Source of the DNA: Pullulanibacillus pueri
GTDB taxonomy: Bacteria > Bacillota > Bacilli > Bacillales > Sporolactobacillaceae
Length of the DNA: 64,000 bases
NCBI RefSeq assembly: GCF_014639255.1
Contig: NZ_BMFV01000014.1
Coordinates: 1-64,000, forward strand
Direction of reading: 5' to 3'
Each line of letters begins with the position of its first letter. The first letter of the stretch is position 1. The translations under genes were made by a program, and so were the position numbers. Below are positions 26,468-36,835 of the stretch, in pieces. The notes beneath the pieces are model-generated. The model did not search any database and was not told the origin of the DNA. It saw only the letters and a program-made list of their open reading frames with translations.

Positions 26468-26745
26468 TAATATTAGAAAAACCGAGCTAAAAAAACATGC
26501 CCGGTCCTCGTTTAGATATTGAAAAAGTTTTTGTTACCAAATGGTTCGTAAGCAATCCAATTGCATGGGACGGAAGGTGCGAGATTCGGAACACTTATAA
26601 TTAGTGTGTTCCTCAGCGCCACCAACTCAAGGGTGCCTAAAAGAGAGTCCTTCGGGAACGGGGCGAGCATGATTTCACGAATAGATGCCCGAGTTGTTCC
26701 GAGAGGAGCCTACTAGTAGACACACGAACAGGGAATAGCTTGGAA
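26468..26745 (+). repeat. dispersed repeat, right-truncated copy (R5)
   Basis: Lead-in TATTAGAAAAACCGA (also at 22.04 kb), then GGACGGAAGGTGCGAGATTC, the GGAACAC...GTGTTCC hairpin, CTCAGCGCC, GAGTCCTTCGGGAACGGGG, CGAGTTGTTCCGAGAG and CACGAACAGGGAAT. The second half present in R2, R4 and R6 is missing. The rest of the 26357-26809 gap holds a GTTCTAATAAGG/CCTTATTCGAAC hairpin at about 26369-26396. Confidence 0.75.
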
Positions 26746-26809
26746 TGAGATCACCACTTATTTGAAGACTCAAGCTTTTGTTTTCTTTTCTTGTTTCTAG
26801 ACGCTTCAT

Positions 26810-29134
26810 TTATGAGGAAATTTCATCTTCAATTTTAGAAATAAGCACTTCTCTTGGTTTACTGCCTTCATAAGGCCCAATAATATGATGATCTTCCATA
26901 GCATCAATTAAACGTGCCGCGCGTGTATAACCAATTCGAAAACGACGCTGGAGCATAGACACTGATGCGGTTTGCATGTCGACGACTAATTTTACAGCAT
27001 CATCGAATAATTCATCCTCAACGTCTTGTGCTTTCGTCTCTGGCTCATCTGTTGGAATCATATTTTCTTGATATTGGGCTTTCTGTTGTGAAATAACGAA
27101 GTCCACCACAGCTTCAACCTCATCATCTGATAAAAAGGCTCCTTGAATACGAGTAGGTTTCGAGGCACCAATCGGCAAGAAAAGCATATCTCCTTTTCCA
27201 AGCAACTTCTCTGCCCCACCACTGTCCAAAATTGTCCGCGAATCGGTCTGTGAAGAGACACTAAATGCAATTCTCGAAGGAATATTGGCCTTAATGACAC
27301 CAGTAATGACATCGACAGAAGGGCGCTGCGTGGCAATAATTAAATGAATACCAGCGGCCCTCGCCATTTGTGCCAGTCGCGTAATGGCATCTTCGACATC
27401 CTTAGAAGCGATCATCATAAGATCTGCTAACTCATCAATAATGACGACGATATAAGGCATGAAGGGCTGTTGTTCCTCAGTGAGCTCATTATTTTTTTGA
27501 ATATAGTTATTATAGCCGGTAATATTCCGGGTCCCGCTGTGTGAAAACAACTCATAACGCCGTTCCATCTCGTCAACAACCTTCTTCAAAGCCTGCGACG
27601 CTTTCTTAGGGTCTGTCACCACTGGCGTCAAAAGATGGGGTACCCCATTATACACATTGAGTTCGACCATCTTGGGATCAACCATGAGGAGTTTCACCTC
27701 ATGGGGCTTCGTTCTCATTAAAAGACTCGTTATAATTCCATTAATACACACACTTTTACCACTCCCTGTTGCCCCTGCAACAAGTAAATGTGGCATTTTA
27801 CTCAGGTCGGCAAGAATAGGCACTCCTGAAATATCCCGACCTAGACCGATGGCCAACTTAGAGGATTCTTTTGAGGCGTAATCAGATTCTAGTACCTCTC
27901 TCAAGCTAACCATGGCCACTTCTTGATTAGGAACCTCAATCCCTACCGCAGATTTCCCTGGAATAGGCGCTTCAATTCGGATTTCTTTAGCGGCTAAGGC
28001 AAGGGCTAAATCATCGTTCAGATTCACGATCCGACTTACCTTCACACCGACATCTGGATAGACCTCATACTTAGTCACCGCTGGCCCTAGATGGACCTTT
28101 TTCACTTTTGCTTTGACACCAAAGCTTTCAAAGGTCTGTTCGAGCTTTCGAACATTCGCCGCAATATGCTTTCGCTCATTGGACTGGGAGTTCTTAACCG
28201 GTGAATGCAATAAGTCAAAAGATGGGAGTTGGTAAGATTCATTTTCAAGTTCTGGCACGAGAAAGCTTTGCTCATTCACTTCTTCATCCTCAGCCTCCTC
28301 ATTGTCAGTTGCCTGAACATCCTGGGACTCCACATGGCCTTCATCCTTATTAGCCGGGTTAGCTTGTTCATTAAAATCATGGATAATTGGAGGCTCAACG
28401 TCTTGACTTGTTTCAGCATGATCAATCAATTCAAGTGAAGCCTCTGCTTCTGCCTCCTGCTCTTTTTCCTTCGCCTCTTTTTTCTCACGTTTTCTTTCCT
28501 TGTTTTCTTCCCATTTCACTGCAGTATTTTCTTTGGCTGAGACGATTGCCTGTCGAAACTTAGCTAAAAGCTTATGTAAGAGATCTCGAATCGACTTTCC
28601 TGTAATCAATATAATAGAAATTAAGATTAAAAATAATGCCATAAACATGGCGCCTTTAGCATCAAAGAGAACATAAAAAAAGGCGAAGCAGATCGCACCA
28701 ACCATACCGCCTCCTAAATATTTCACAGAGATATGACCAAGCAGTTGTTCTCTATATAATTCCCACGTGTTTCTTAGGACCGACGCATTTTTCCATTGAT
28801 TATTTTCCGTTAAGGATTCAAAAAGTTTAACATGGCTAAGTAATAATAATGCCAGACACAGTAAATAAACACCGACCAAACGACGTGAAAAATAGGCCGG
28901 CTGTTTTCGGGACCAAATATAGTAAATGGATAAGGCAAGAGTGCCTAAAAAAATCAGAATGTACCATTCACCTGCAAAAAAGCGAGCAACTTGGACTAAA
29001 ACTTTACCAGCGACCCCCATTTTAGTAATGCCAATGCAAGTCAAAGCAAATAAAAGAAGGCCAGTGGTTTCATAAATGAACATTTGCTTCCAGCCTTTTT
29101 TGGTCTGTCGTTTCTTTTTCCGCTTCCTTGCCAT
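26810..29134 (-). CDS. spoIIIE: SpoIIIE/FtsK-type DNA translocase
   Basis: A 774-residue membrane-anchored ATPase that pumps the chromosome into the forespore. Four hydrophobic segments fall within the first 190 residues. An acidic E/Q/D-rich linker (about 215-310) is followed by the FtsK motor with Walker [15 protein letters not shown], Walker [14 protein letters not shown] and [10 protein letters not shown], and the [20 protein letters not shown] signature. The C-terminal gamma winged helix ([21 protein letters not shown]) reads directional DNA motifs. ymfC/ymfD, present upstream in B. subtilis, are missing. The frame and length leave no doubt about the family. Confidence 0.97.
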   Translation of the reverse strand: MARKRKKKRQTKKGWKQMFIYETTGLLLFALTCIGITKMGVAGKVLVQVARFFAGEWYILIFLGTLALSIYYIWSRKQPAYFSRRLVGVYLLCLALLLLSHVKLFESLTENNQWKNASVLRNTWELYREQLLGHISVKYLGGGMVGAICFAFFYVLFDAKGAMFMALFLILISIILITGKSIRDLLHKLLAKFRQAIVSAKENTAVKWEENKERKREKKEAKEKEQEAEAEASLELIDHAETSQDVEPPIIHDFNEQANPANKDEGHVESQDVQATDNEEAEDEEVNEQSFLVPELENESYQLPSFDLLHSPVKNSQSNERKHIAANVRKLEQTFESFGVKAKVKKVHLGPAVTKYEVYPDVGVKVSRIVNLNDDLALALAAKEIRIEAPIPGKSAVGIEVPNQEVAMVSLREVLESDYASKESSKLAIGLGRDISGVPILADLSKMPHLLVAGATGSGKSVCINGIITSLLMRTKPHEVKLLMVDPKMVELNVYNGVPHLLTPVVTDPKKASQALKKVVDEMERRYELFSHSGTRNITGYNNYIQKNNELTEEQQPFMPYIVVIIDELADLMMIASKDVEDAITRLAQMARAAGIHLIIATQRPSVDVITGVIKANIPSRIAFSVSSQTDSRTILDSGGAEKLLGKGDMLFLPIGASKPTRIQGAFLSDDEVEAVVDFVISQQKAQYQENMIPTDEPETKAQDVEDELFDDAVKLVVDMQTASVSMLQRRFRIGYTRAARLIDAMEDHHIIGPYEGSKPREVLISKIEDEISS

Positions 29135-29168
29135 GGTGTCACCTCGGTTCTATCTTAAGATATATCTT

Positions 29169-29221
29169 AAGCACCGCATGATAAAAATCCTTAAGAGCTT
29201 TATCAAACAAATGCGGTGCTT
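29169..29221. other. long hairpin between ylzJ and spoIIIE
   Basis: AAGCACCGCAT (29169-29179) and ATGCGGTGCTT (29211-29221) are perfectly complementary, with an inner GATAAA/TTTATC stem. A TAAGATATATCTTA palindrome adjoins it. There is no proper U tract on the minus strand, so it is a processing or pausing structure rather than a certain terminator. Confidence 0.5.
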
Positions 29222-29255
29222 GTCTTTTCCCTATTTATAATGTACCTTAAAATGT

Positions 29256-29480
29256 TTACTTGAGTAAAGGCTGAAGTGTCATCTTTTTTCCGGGTTGAAT
29301 TTTTTCAGAAAGAAAATCTTGTGGATTGGAGCTCAAAATCTGTACAATCTCATATTCAGATGTTGAACTCTGTTCAATGATAAGAGGAACACCATCCACT
29401 TGAATGGTCCGCCTCTGAGCGGTAGGCACATCATGATCCTCATCAAAAAGAATTTCATGTGGCACAATCGTATAATACAT
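29256..29480 (-). CDS. ylzJ: YlzJ-like small conserved protein
   Basis: A 74-residue protein of the YlzJ family, always found between tepA and spoIIIE in Bacillales: start MYYTIVPHEILFDED, central VDGVPLIIEQ, basic tail. The function is unknown. It starts one base after the tepA stop and is therefore translated with it. Confidence 0.85.
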   Translation of the reverse strand: MYYTIVPHEILFDEDHDVPTAQRRTIQVDGVPLIIEQSSTSEYEIVQILSSNPQDFLSEKIQPGKKMTLQPLLK

Positions 29481-29481
29481 G

Positions 29482-30207
29482 TTACTGCACCACCTGTTGA
29501 TCAGATTGTTCTTTATGTTCCTTAATCAATTCCTGAAGCTTCATCAGGGCTTTCGCTACGCCCCCTACCTCATTAATAATGCCATATTCCACGGCTTGCT
29601 TCCCAACTAAATTAGTCCCTATATCAGTGGTTAAATTCGTTTTGTTAAACATGAGCTCTTGAAATTTTTCTGCACTAATATTGGAATGTTCAGTAACAAA
29701 GCGTGTAATACGTTCTTGAATCTTTTCAATATAATCAAAACTTTGAGGAACACCGATAACAAGTCCATTCATTCTCACTGGATGCACCAGCATTGTGGCA
29801 CTCTCAGCAATAAAGGCATAGTCGGACGCAACTGCAATCGGGACCCCAATGGAATGTCCACCTCCAATGACTAAGGTTACGGTCGGCTTCGAGATCGTCG
29901 AAATCATTTCTGCAATTGCGAGTCCCGCTTCGACATCCCCACCTACTGTATTTAACATGACGAGTAACCCTTCAATTTTTTCATTTTGCTCAATCGCAAT
30001 TAATTGCGGAATAAGATGTTCGTATTTTGTCGTTTTATTCTTTGGTGGAAGCGCCATGTGCCCCTCAATTTGCCCGATGACAGTAAGGCAATGGATGTTT
30101 GATTCCGCACCAGCAACATTGGTCTGTCCCAATTTTTGAATTTGGTTTAATATCGCATTGGATTCATTGTTTTGTTCCTGCTCTTGTTCATGTTGTTCAT
30201 CAGACAT
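29482..30207 (-). CDS. tepA: ClpP-like serine protease TepA (YmfB)
   Basis: A 241-residue ClpP/crotonase-fold protein annotated as translocation-enhancing protein TepA. The catalytic serine region reads [18 protein letters not shown] and the histidine region [10 protein letters not shown]. The first 35 residues are hydrophilic and Q/E-rich. B. subtilis work links TepA to protein secretion and germination-time SASP degradation. ATG 30207 with AGGAGAGG is preferred to the frame's first ATG at 30288, which would add 27 residues overlapping the rnjB terminator region. Confidence 0.9.
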   Translation of the reverse strand: MSDEQHEQEQEQNNESNAILNQIQKLGQTNVAGAESNIHCLTVIGQIEGHMALPPKNKTTKYEHLIPQLIAIEQNEKIEGLLVMLNTVGGDVEAGLAIAEMISTISKPTVTLVIGGGHSIGVPIAVASDYAFIAESATMLVHPVRMNGLVIGVPQSFDYIEKIQERITRFVTEHSNISAEKFQELMFNKTNLTTDIGTNLVGKQAVEYGIINEVGGVAKALMKLQELIKEHKEQSDQQVVQ

Positions 30208-30267
30208 AGTAACCTCTCCTTTTAAACTAGATAGCCATAGTATCTGATAAGGAGAAGGTTTTAATAC

Positions 30268-30295
30268 AAAAAAGCGTCGCAGAAGCAACGCTTTT
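30268..30295 (-). terminator. intrinsic terminator after rnjB
   Basis: On the minus strand AAAAGCGT and ACGCTTTT enclose a 10-base loop and are followed by more T. It separates rnjB from tepA-ylzJ. The 156 bases between the rnjB stop and this hairpin show no gene. Confidence 0.7.
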
Positions 30296-30451
30296 CTAAG
30301 AAGTAGTTCAAAAACAGATGTTTTGCAAAGATGAGTTTAAGTGAAGACACTATAGTCCAAAAAGCAAACACTTTTTGATGACCCTAAATTGCCTCTTTAA
30401 CCTATAGCTTCCTCTTTTCCGATATCTCCCATTTTTGAACGTGAAATTGAT

Positions 30452-32116
30452 TTAAATTTCCATGATAATTGGCAATATCATTGGGCGGCGTTTAGTTTTG
30501 TCATATAAATAGCGACTCAGGGCATCACGAATACCGTTTTTCAATGATGACCACTCTGAGACATTTTCGGTTAAAGCTTTTGAAAGAACTTCTGTGACAA
30601 TATTGTTCGCATCTTCTATTAATTCCTCAGATTCTCGGACATAGACAAATCCACGCGTAATAATCTCAGGTCCTGATAAAATTTTCTTCGTGCGTCTTCC
30701 CAAAGTGACAACCACGATAAGCGTCCCATCCTCAGCAAGAAGTCTGCGATCTCGCAAAACAATGTTTCCGACATCACCGACGCCGAGACCATCGACGAGA
30801 ACTTGGCCAGCAGGCACCTTATCTGTTTGTCTTGCTTCTCCCTTTGAAAATTCAACAACATCACCCTTTTCAATAAGAAAAACATGATGCAAAGGCACAC
30901 CCATGGCCCCAGCAATGTCCATGTGAGCCTTGAGCAAACGAAATTCCCCATGAATCGGAATAAAATATTTGGGTCTAACGAGTTCAAGGATAAGCTTTAA
31001 GTCTTCACTAGAAGCATGTCCGGATACATGGACGCTTTCTCCATAAACAACCTTAACCCCCAAACGCATGAGATCATCAATCGCTTTGGTGACATCCTTC
31101 TCATCACCTGGTGAAGCTGAAGAAGCGTAAATAAAGATATCATTCGCTTTTGCCTCAATTTTTTTATGAGAATGATTAGCGATTCGAGTAAGCGGTGTAA
31201 TCGGATCGCCTTCTGGACCCGTTGTAATAATAGCTGTTTCTTTATCTGAGATTTTCCCGATCTTATCTAAACTAATAAAAGTATGTTTAGGCACATGAAT
31301 ATAGCCTAATTTAGTGGCTATCCCCACTATACGTTCAAGATAGCGATTTTCGAGAGCCACCTTTCGCTTAGTTTGCACAGCTGCATTAATGACCTGCTGA
31401 ATTCTATGAAGATTCGATGCATAAAGGGTCGTAATGACTCTGCCTTCAGCAAAATAAAAAATATCTTCCAGCTTCTCACCAACAATGGATTCTGATGGCG
31501 TATGACCGAGTCTTTCCGAATTTTTACTATCCGAAAGTAAACACAGTACACCTTCATCACCAAGACGTGTTAATTTGCTGAGATCAAACTTAACCCCATC
31601 TACAGGTGTGTGATCGAGTTTAAAATCACCTGTATGTACAATGGCTCCTTGCGAGGTATGGAAAATCAAGCCAACAGTATCCGGGATACTATGCGTGGTC
31701 CTAAAAAAGGAGATTCGATGTGCCCCAATCGCTACGTCTTTGTCGGGATCAATGGTGATCGTCTTTAGTTTTTTATTCAGCTTCATTTCCCTTAACATTT
31801 GCTCAAGAATGGCTAAAGTTAAAGTCGTGCCGTATATTGGAGCCTTAATTTTTTTAATTAAGTACGGTATGCCCCCAATATGAGCATTGTGAGCGTGAGT
31901 TAAAAATATAGCTTTCACTCGCTCACGATTTTGTTCTAGGTACGTAATGTCTGGAATAACAGTATCAACACCAAACATTTCATCTTTTGGATGCATCATC
32001 CCCGCATCAACAATGAAAATATCCTCGTTGATCTCTATAACAGTCATATTATTACCTATTTCGCCAACGCCGCCCATCGCATAAATCTTGACCTTATCTT
32101 CTCGTTGATTTTGCAA
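30452..32116 (-). CDS. rnjB: RNase J2-type ribonuclease with degenerate metal motif
   Basis: A 554-residue beta-CASP metallo-beta-lactamase protein, the RNase J2 ortholog by position (dapA-rnjB-tepA) and sequence. The metal motif, H-x-H-x-D-H in active RNase J, reads LTHAHNAHIGG: the Asp is Ala. B. subtilis J2 is likewise degenerate (HGHDEN), and J2 mainly supports J1 in a complex. Other motifs remain: HTGDFKLDHTP, the beta-CASP VSGHASSEDLK and PIHGEFRLL. The C-terminal dimerisation domain ends RRPMILPIIMEI. It is preceded by a 612-base gap. Confidence 0.92.
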   Translation of the reverse strand: MQNQREDKVKIYAMGGVGEIGNNMTVIEINEDIFIVDAGMMHPKDEMFGVDTVIPDITYLEQNRERVKAIFLTHAHNAHIGGIPYLIKKIKAPIYGTTLTLAILEQMLREMKLNKKLKTITIDPDKDVAIGAHRISFFRTTHSIPDTVGLIFHTSQGAIVHTGDFKLDHTPVDGVKFDLSKLTRLGDEGVLCLLSDSKNSERLGHTPSESIVGEKLEDIFYFAEGRVITTLYASNLHRIQQVINAAVQTKRKVALENRYLERIVGIATKLGYIHVPKHTFISLDKIGKISDKETAIITTGPEGDPITPLTRIANHSHKKIEAKANDIFIYASSASPGDEKDVTKAIDDLMRLGVKVVYGESVHVSGHASSEDLKLILELVRPKYFIPIHGEFRLLKAHMDIAGAMGVPLHHVFLIEKGDVVEFSKGEARQTDKVPAGQVLVDGLGVGDVGNIVLRDRRLLAEDGTLIVVVTLGRRTKKILSGPEIITRGFVYVRESEELIEDANNIVTEVLSKALTENVSEWSSLKNGIRDALSRYLYDKTKRRPMILPIIMEI

Positions 32117-32728
32117 TGAGCATTCCTCCTACTATTCACTTTTACGCTCGTTCATAGCTAAAGGGAACAGATTAGCTGCTCAGGCCAGCGGCTCAGAGCT
32201 CCCATTTCTGCGAACACAGGGCACTGTTGACTCCCAGCTCTGTGATCCCCTTATTTGAACACACACATAACAAATGAACATTTGAATTATTTAAATTTTC
32301 TTATAAAAAAGGATTACATTAGGCCTAAGAAATAGCATTACAGTATTCACACTTAACTCTCCCTGATAGGTAAGACACCATACTCAAGGATAAGCCCTTA
32401 CACTTTTTAATCAAATTAAAATCAAATGATCAGCTATTTTCAAACATTAAACTTGATTAAAATCACTTACCGACAGTGATCCTACCGTGCCCAAGCTTGG
32501 CCACTTTTGAGGCATAGTTGGGCATTGCCAAGTCATCCTAGCCTTTTGTTAACCCGTTCGAATCCTTTAAAGGTATTATACTCTATATACTTGTTCATAT
32601 ACAAGGTAAAATCCTCATGTTATGTAATTAGCATCAATTTAGAGAATAAAGGGAAAGACATTCAAAGTGATGCACAGCGCCTTCCCCGCTCTGTATGTCC
32701 GTTGCCAAAACTGATAAATAGCGCTTTT
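32117..32728. other. 612-base gap between dapA and rnjB
   Basis: Contains two imperfect palindromes, CAGAGCT (32192-32198)...AGCTCTG and the repeated GTGCCCAAGCTTGGCCAC/TTGGGCATTGCCAAG pair near 32487-32535, plus A/T-rich sequence. I see no ribosome site with a credible frame and no recognised riboswitch. It is large for a gap in this otherwise tight cluster. Confidence 0.4.
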
Positions 32729-33613
32729 TTATTCACTGAATTTATCAGTAAATTGTTGATAGACCTGACTAAGTTCCGCTTGCTCTGTATCGCTTAAACC
32801 TACCAGCGGCAGACGAACACCGCCAACCGAAACCCCCAATTGATTTAATAATGCTTTAACAGGAACCGGACTAGGCTGAGCAAACAATTGTTTCATTATG
32901 GGAAGTAGCAAGCGATGGGTCTGAGCAGCTTCCTTAACATTGCCATCAATAAAATCATGAATCATCTGTTGCATCTGCTGGCCAACGACATGTGAAGCCA
33001 CAGAAACCACACCATAGCCACCAATAGATAGAACTGGAAGGGTTAAGGCGTCATCACCACTATAGACAACAAAATCATCAGATGTTCGCTCAATAATTTG
33101 CGCCATTTGACTAAGATCACCACTGGCTTCTTTAATACATACCACATTATCCAGTGCCGCTAACTTGACTACTGTATCGGCTTCTAGATTTGATGCTGTC
33201 CTTCCAGGAACATTATAAAGCATGATCGGAATGTGAACAGATTGAGCAATGGTTTTGAAATGTTCATATAATCCGCTTTGATTCGGTTTACTATAATAAG
33301 GGGAAACCAATAAAACACCTTCTACACCCAGCTTCTCTACTTCTTTTGTTAAAGCGACCGTGTCGGCAGTGTTATTACTCCCTGTACCAGCAATGACTGG
33401 CACACGCCCATCTGTGGCTTCTAAAACCATTTCAAATAATGCGAGTTTCTCACTTTTAGATAACGTCGGGGATTCCCCTGTTGTTCCTGAAACAACAAGA
33501 CCTTCTGTTCCTGTATGAATTAAATGATCAACAAGCGGTTTGATTTGTTTTTCGTCTACCTCTCCATGCTGATCAAAAGGTGTTACCATTGCGGTTAATA
33601 ACCGTCCAAACAC
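32729..33613 (-). CDS. dapA: DapA, 4-hydroxy-tetrahydrodipicolinate synthase
   Basis: Condenses pyruvate with aspartate semialdehyde, the branch point to lysine, cell-wall diaminopimelate and, in spores, dipicolinic acid. Motifs are GTTGESPTLS, IAGTGSNNT, LLVSPYYSKP, the Tyr in MLYNVPGRT, and the Schiff-base lysine in VVCIKEASGDL. The frame opens earlier (33646), but AGGAGGCG points to GTG 33613 or 33616, and starting V-F-G-R-L-L-T-A-M fits the family. This gives 294 residues. It follows dapG by about 100 bases in the asd-dapG-dapA set. Confidence 0.96.
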   Translation of the reverse strand: MFGRLLTAMVTPFDQHGEVDEKQIKPLVDHLIHTGTEGLVVSGTTGESPTLSKSEKLALFEMVLEATDGRVPVIAGTGSNNTADTVALTKEVEKLGVEGVLLVSPYYSKPNQSGLYEHFKTIAQSVHIPIMLYNVPGRTASNLEADTVVKLAALDNVVCIKEASGDLSQMAQIIERTSDDFVVYSGDDALTLPVLSIGGYGVVSVASHVVGQQMQQMIHDFIDGNVKEAAQTHRLLLPIMKQLFAQPSPVPVKALLNQLGVSVGGVRLPLVGLSDTEQAELSQVYQQFTDKFSE

Positions 33614-33712
33614 CACAAAAATCGCCTCCTGAAACCTATCGAACATTTTTCATGATAATGAGTGACCACCATGATTTTCTCTCTCGGAATTTCTTTCTAT
33701 AAACCTTATTGC

Positions 33713-34957
33713 TTAGTAATACTCACTAATGCCACTCGACTTCTGATTTTCTTTGTCTAATTCAAAAGCCCGATGGAGCCCGTTAACTGCTTCATGCAAG
33801 TATTTATTCTCAATCAGCACCCAAATTGTAGTATGAGAATCAGCTGATTGTAAAATTTGGATCCCTTGGCTGGTTAATGCATGCACAATTTTCGAGGTGA
33901 CGCCAGGGACACCGGCAATTCCTGCCCCTACTGTTGAGACCTTTGCACAGTCCCTTTTCACTTCCGGATGATAACCAATGACCTCCAAAGCCGCAATAGC
34001 GCGGTCAGTCGTGCTTTTATTCACCGTATAGACGACTTCCTGCGGGCTGATATTAAAAAAGTCTACACTAATCTGTTGTTCCGCCATGGCTTTGAAAATC
34101 TTAGATTGGAAATCATATTCATCTTTTTTAGCTTTAACTTTAATTTGAGTAATTTCATCCATATAGGTGATACCAGTGATTAAACGCTCCTGAATATCCT
34201 GTCCTTTGCTTACTTTTTTCAATGCCGTAATCAAAGTTCCCGGACGGTCGGATTGGGTTGAGCGAATTCTGATAGGCACCTTCGCATGCATGGCAATTTC
34301 CACCGCTCTAGGATGAATGACCTTTGCGCCTTGATAGGCCATGTTACAGACTTCGTTATAGGTTAAAACATCAAGATGGCGAGCCTCAGATACAATCCTA
34401 GGGTCTGCTGTCATAATCCCTTCGACATCAGTAAAAATATCGATCCATTCTGCACCTAAGGCCGCACCTAGGGCAGCCGCCGAAGTGTCACTTCCCCCGC
34501 GACCAATTGTTGTGATCTCTCCTGTTTTGGTTTGTCCTTGAAAGCCGGCAACAACCACAACATCAACCATTTTTAAACGCTCTCTAATGTGTTCCGTTTT
34601 AACCTCAATTATTTTGGCATTTGTAAAATTTTCACTAGTGCGAAATCCCGCTTGACCACCTGTCATCGCTTCAGACTGGATATGATTTTCTTGTAAAAGG
34701 CTTGAGAACACGACTGAAGAAATCGTTTCACCACAAGACATTAACAGATCCATTTCACGATTTGACAAGTGTTTATTTTCTACTAGGCTAAGGAGAGTAT
34801 CTGTTGCATAAGGAGCACCTTTACGGCCCATCGCAGAAACAACGACAACAACCTTATAGCCTTCCTCCACAGCCTTTTTAACATGTAAGGCGGCTTTTTG
34901 TCGATCCTCTACAGACTGAACCGACGTTCCGCCAAATTTCTGTACAATGATCTTCAT
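33713..34957 (-). CDS. dapG: DapG, aspartokinase I
   Basis: A 414-residue aspartate kinase, first step of the aspartate pathway. It has the N-terminal KFGGTSVQS motif, GFQGQTKTGEITTIGRGGSDTSA (catalytic loop), FTDVEGIMTADPR, and two C-terminal ACT domains that would bind the feedback effector. By position beside asd and dapA it is the DapG (meso-diaminopimelate-sensitive, B. subtilis type) enzyme. An internal start producing a separate beta subunit, as in LysC, was not evident. Unlike lysC, no lysine riboswitch is visible ahead of it. Confidence 0.94.
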   Translation of the reverse strand: MKIIVQKFGGTSVQSVEDRQKAALHVKKAVEEGYKVVVVVSAMGRKGAPYATDTLLSLVENKHLSNREMDLLMSCGETISSVVFSSLLQENHIQSEAMTGGQAGFRTSENFTNAKIIEVKTEHIRERLKMVDVVVVAGFQGQTKTGEITTIGRGGSDTSAAALGAALGAEWIDIFTDVEGIMTADPRIVSEARHLDVLTYNEVCNMAYQGAKVIHPRAVEIAMHAKVPIRIRSTQSDRPGTLITALKKVSKGQDIQERLITGITYMDEITQIKVKAKKDEYDFQSKIFKAMAEQQISVDFFNISPQEVVYTVNKSTTDRAIAALEVIGYHPEVKRDCAKVSTVGAGIAGVPGVTSKIVHALTSQGIQILQSADSHTTIWVLIENKYLHEAVNGLHRAFELDKENQKSSGISEYY

Positions 34958-35079
34958 CTATAGAACCCCTTAACTTTAAGTGTCGTTCAAAATAAGGCGA
35001 TCAATCAACAGCACGAAGTCAGATGTCAAATGCGTTCGTGCGCTTGCCCGACAAAAAACCATAAATTGAACTTTCATTT

Positions 35080-36120
35080 TTAACCTTTGAGTTTCACGAT
35101 TCCAGAGTCGACTAAGGTTTCAGCAATTTGAACTGAATTCCAAGCCGCTCCCTTTAATAGATTATCCGAAACAATCCAAAGATGAAGCCCATTTTTTACA
35201 TCTAGGTCTTTTCTTATTCTGCCAACAAAAACTTCTTTTTTCCCGGCAGCGTCAACAGGCATAGGATAACTTAAATGCTCTGGGTCATCCACAACGGTTA
35301 CCCCAGGTGCTTTAGAAAGAAGCTCAATTACTTCATCTACACTAACATCTTTGTCATCGCCTAATTCGACGTAAACAGATTCAGCATGACCTACCGCTAC
35401 AGGTAATCTCACACAAGTTGCTGCGACTTTAAGAGTGTGATCATCCATGATTTTTCTCGTCTCATTGATCATCTTCATCTCTTCAAAAGTATAACGATTT
35501 TCTTGAAATTTATCGATCTGTGGAATCACATTAAAAGCAATTTGATGTGGAAATTTATCTGTTTTGGTTTTTTCTCCCTTTAATACCGATTTGGTTTGCT
35601 CCGTTAGCTCATTGATAGCTGATTGTCCTGCTCCTGAAACCGCTTGGTAGGTCGAAACCACCACTCTATTTAACTCGTACGCCTGACGTAAGGGTTCAAG
35701 AGCAACCACCATTTGAATGGTAGAACAATTGGGATTAGCAATAATACCTTTATGTTCACGTAGTGCCTCTGGGTTTACCTCAGGAACAACTAATGGCACT
35801 TCTGGATCCATTCGAAAGGCACTCGTATTATCAACAACGACGGCACCTCGTTTTGCAGCTTCGGGAGCTAATTGTTTAGAAACAGCTCCCCCGGCACTAA
35901 ATAAGGCGATATCTATACCTTCAAAAGACTCAGGCCGTGCTTCTTCAACGCGAATGGTTTGTGATTTAAATTCGCGCGTTTGTCCTACAGACCGTTTAGA
36001 AGCTAAGAGCTTTAATTCTGCTATTGGCAAAGTTGAGCCTTCAAGCATCTTTAACATTTGTACACCTACAGCCCCTGTAGCTCCAACAATTGCTACATTT
36101 AACCCCTGTTGTTTATTCAA
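35080..36120 (-). CDS. asd: Asd, aspartate-semialdehyde dehydrogenase
   Basis: NADPH-dependent reduction of aspartyl phosphate to the semialdehyde. It contains the N-terminal [11 protein letters not shown] dinucleotide loop, the catalytic Cys in NPNCSTIQM, the QAVSGAGQ segment and His in VGRIRKDL-flanking sequence, ending [13 protein letters not shown]. About 346 residues. The frame begins at GTG 36129, but AAGGAG is only three bases away; TTG 36120 has a 9-base gap and is preferred. It is the first gene after spoVFB, so dipicolinate synthase and its precursor enzymes are neighbours. Confidence 0.95.
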   Translation of the reverse strand: MNKQQGLNVAIVGATGAVGVQMLKMLEGSTLPIAELKLLASKRSVGQTREFKSQTIRVEEARPESFEGIDIALFSAGGAVSKQLAPEAAKRGAVVVDNTSAFRMDPEVPLVVPEVNPEALREHKGIIANPNCSTIQMVVALEPLRQAYELNRVVVSTYQAVSGAGQSAINELTEQTKSVLKGEKTKTDKFPHQIAFNVIPQIDKFQENRYTFEEMKMINETRKIMDDHTLKVAATCVRLPVAVGHAESVYVELGDDKDVSVDEVIELLSKAPGVTVVDDPEHLSYPMPVDAAGKKEVFVGRIRKDLDVKNGLHLWIVSDNLLKGAAWNSVQIAETLVDSGIVKLKG

Positions 36121-36241
36121 AGGGAACACACTCCTTATATTCCTCTAACTTACACTCAAAGGAGAAACGCAAGTCCTGAACGTTTCTCCATACATATACT
36201 TACTATTTTATCATATCCTCTAATGAAGAAAAGTGAAAGGG

Positions 36242-36835
36242 CTAATCACGGAATTTTTCTATTAAAACGGGCTGAATTTGTTTTTTCTGAAGGGCAGCCT
36301 CCACTGTTTCCGGGATAGCTTCCATTCTAGAAACCAAGGAGGTTTTCTTCTTAACGGGATCATCCTGCCCAAACGGTATAAAAAAGACATTCTTCGCCAC
36401 CATAAGTTTCGCGATGTTCGCCATACTTAGTCCTAAGCCATCATTTGTCGATATCCCTAAGACAACAGGAGATTCGTTCCTAAGTGTTGCCTTCGCCGCC
36501 ATCAGAACAGCACTGTCCGTCGTTGCGTTGGCAAATTTACTTAAAGAATTCCCCGTTAAAGGCGCAATAATCATGCAATCCATTGGACTATTGGGGCCAA
36601 AGGGTTCTGCTTCAACTACAGAGTCGATGACCTTGTTTCCAGTCACTTCTTCTAACTTATTAACCCACTCTTGCCCGTCACCAAAACGAGTATTTGTATT
36701 TTTTACTGTATAGGTGACAAACGGAGTGACATTGGCACCGAGTTCAACCAACCGTTCAATTTGGGGAACGACCTGACTATAGGTACAATGTGAGCCCGTC
36801 ATTCCAAATCCGATATGTTTTCCCTTAAAGTCCAC
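36242..36835 (-). CDS. spoVFB: SpoVFB, dipicolinate synthase subunit B
   Basis: Flavoprotein subunit of dipicolinate synthase, which makes the spore-core chelator dipicolinic acid in the mother cell. It has GKHIGFGMTGSHCTYSQV, KNTNTRFGDGQEW, PLDCMIIAPLTGNS-like PMDCMIIAPLTGNSLSKFA and FIPFGQDDP, the flavin-binding fold of the family. The open frame runs to 36991, but that part overlaps spoVFA out of frame. GAGGAGG 9 bases before GTG 36835 marks the real start. It overlaps the spoVFA end by 11 bases. Confidence 0.95.
   Translation of the reverse strand: MDFKGKHIGFGMTGSHCTYSQVVPQIERLVELGANVTPFVTYTVKNTNTRFGDGQEWVNKLEEVTGNKVIDSVVEAEPFGPNSPMDCMIIAPLTGNSLSKFANATTDSAVLMAAKATLRNESPVVLGISTNDGLGLSMANIAKLMVAKNVFFIPFGQDDPVKKKTSLVSRMEAIPETVEAALQKKQIQPVLIEKFRD

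Noticed and set aside
32507-32797. Plus-strand frame overlapping the dapA 3' end
   Set aside because: Antisense to dapA, no ribosome site, no recognisable product.
33647-36241. Lysine riboswitch in the asd-dapG-dapA region
   Set aside because: The gaps are about 70-120 bases, too short for the roughly 170-nt L-box, and no conserved core is visible.
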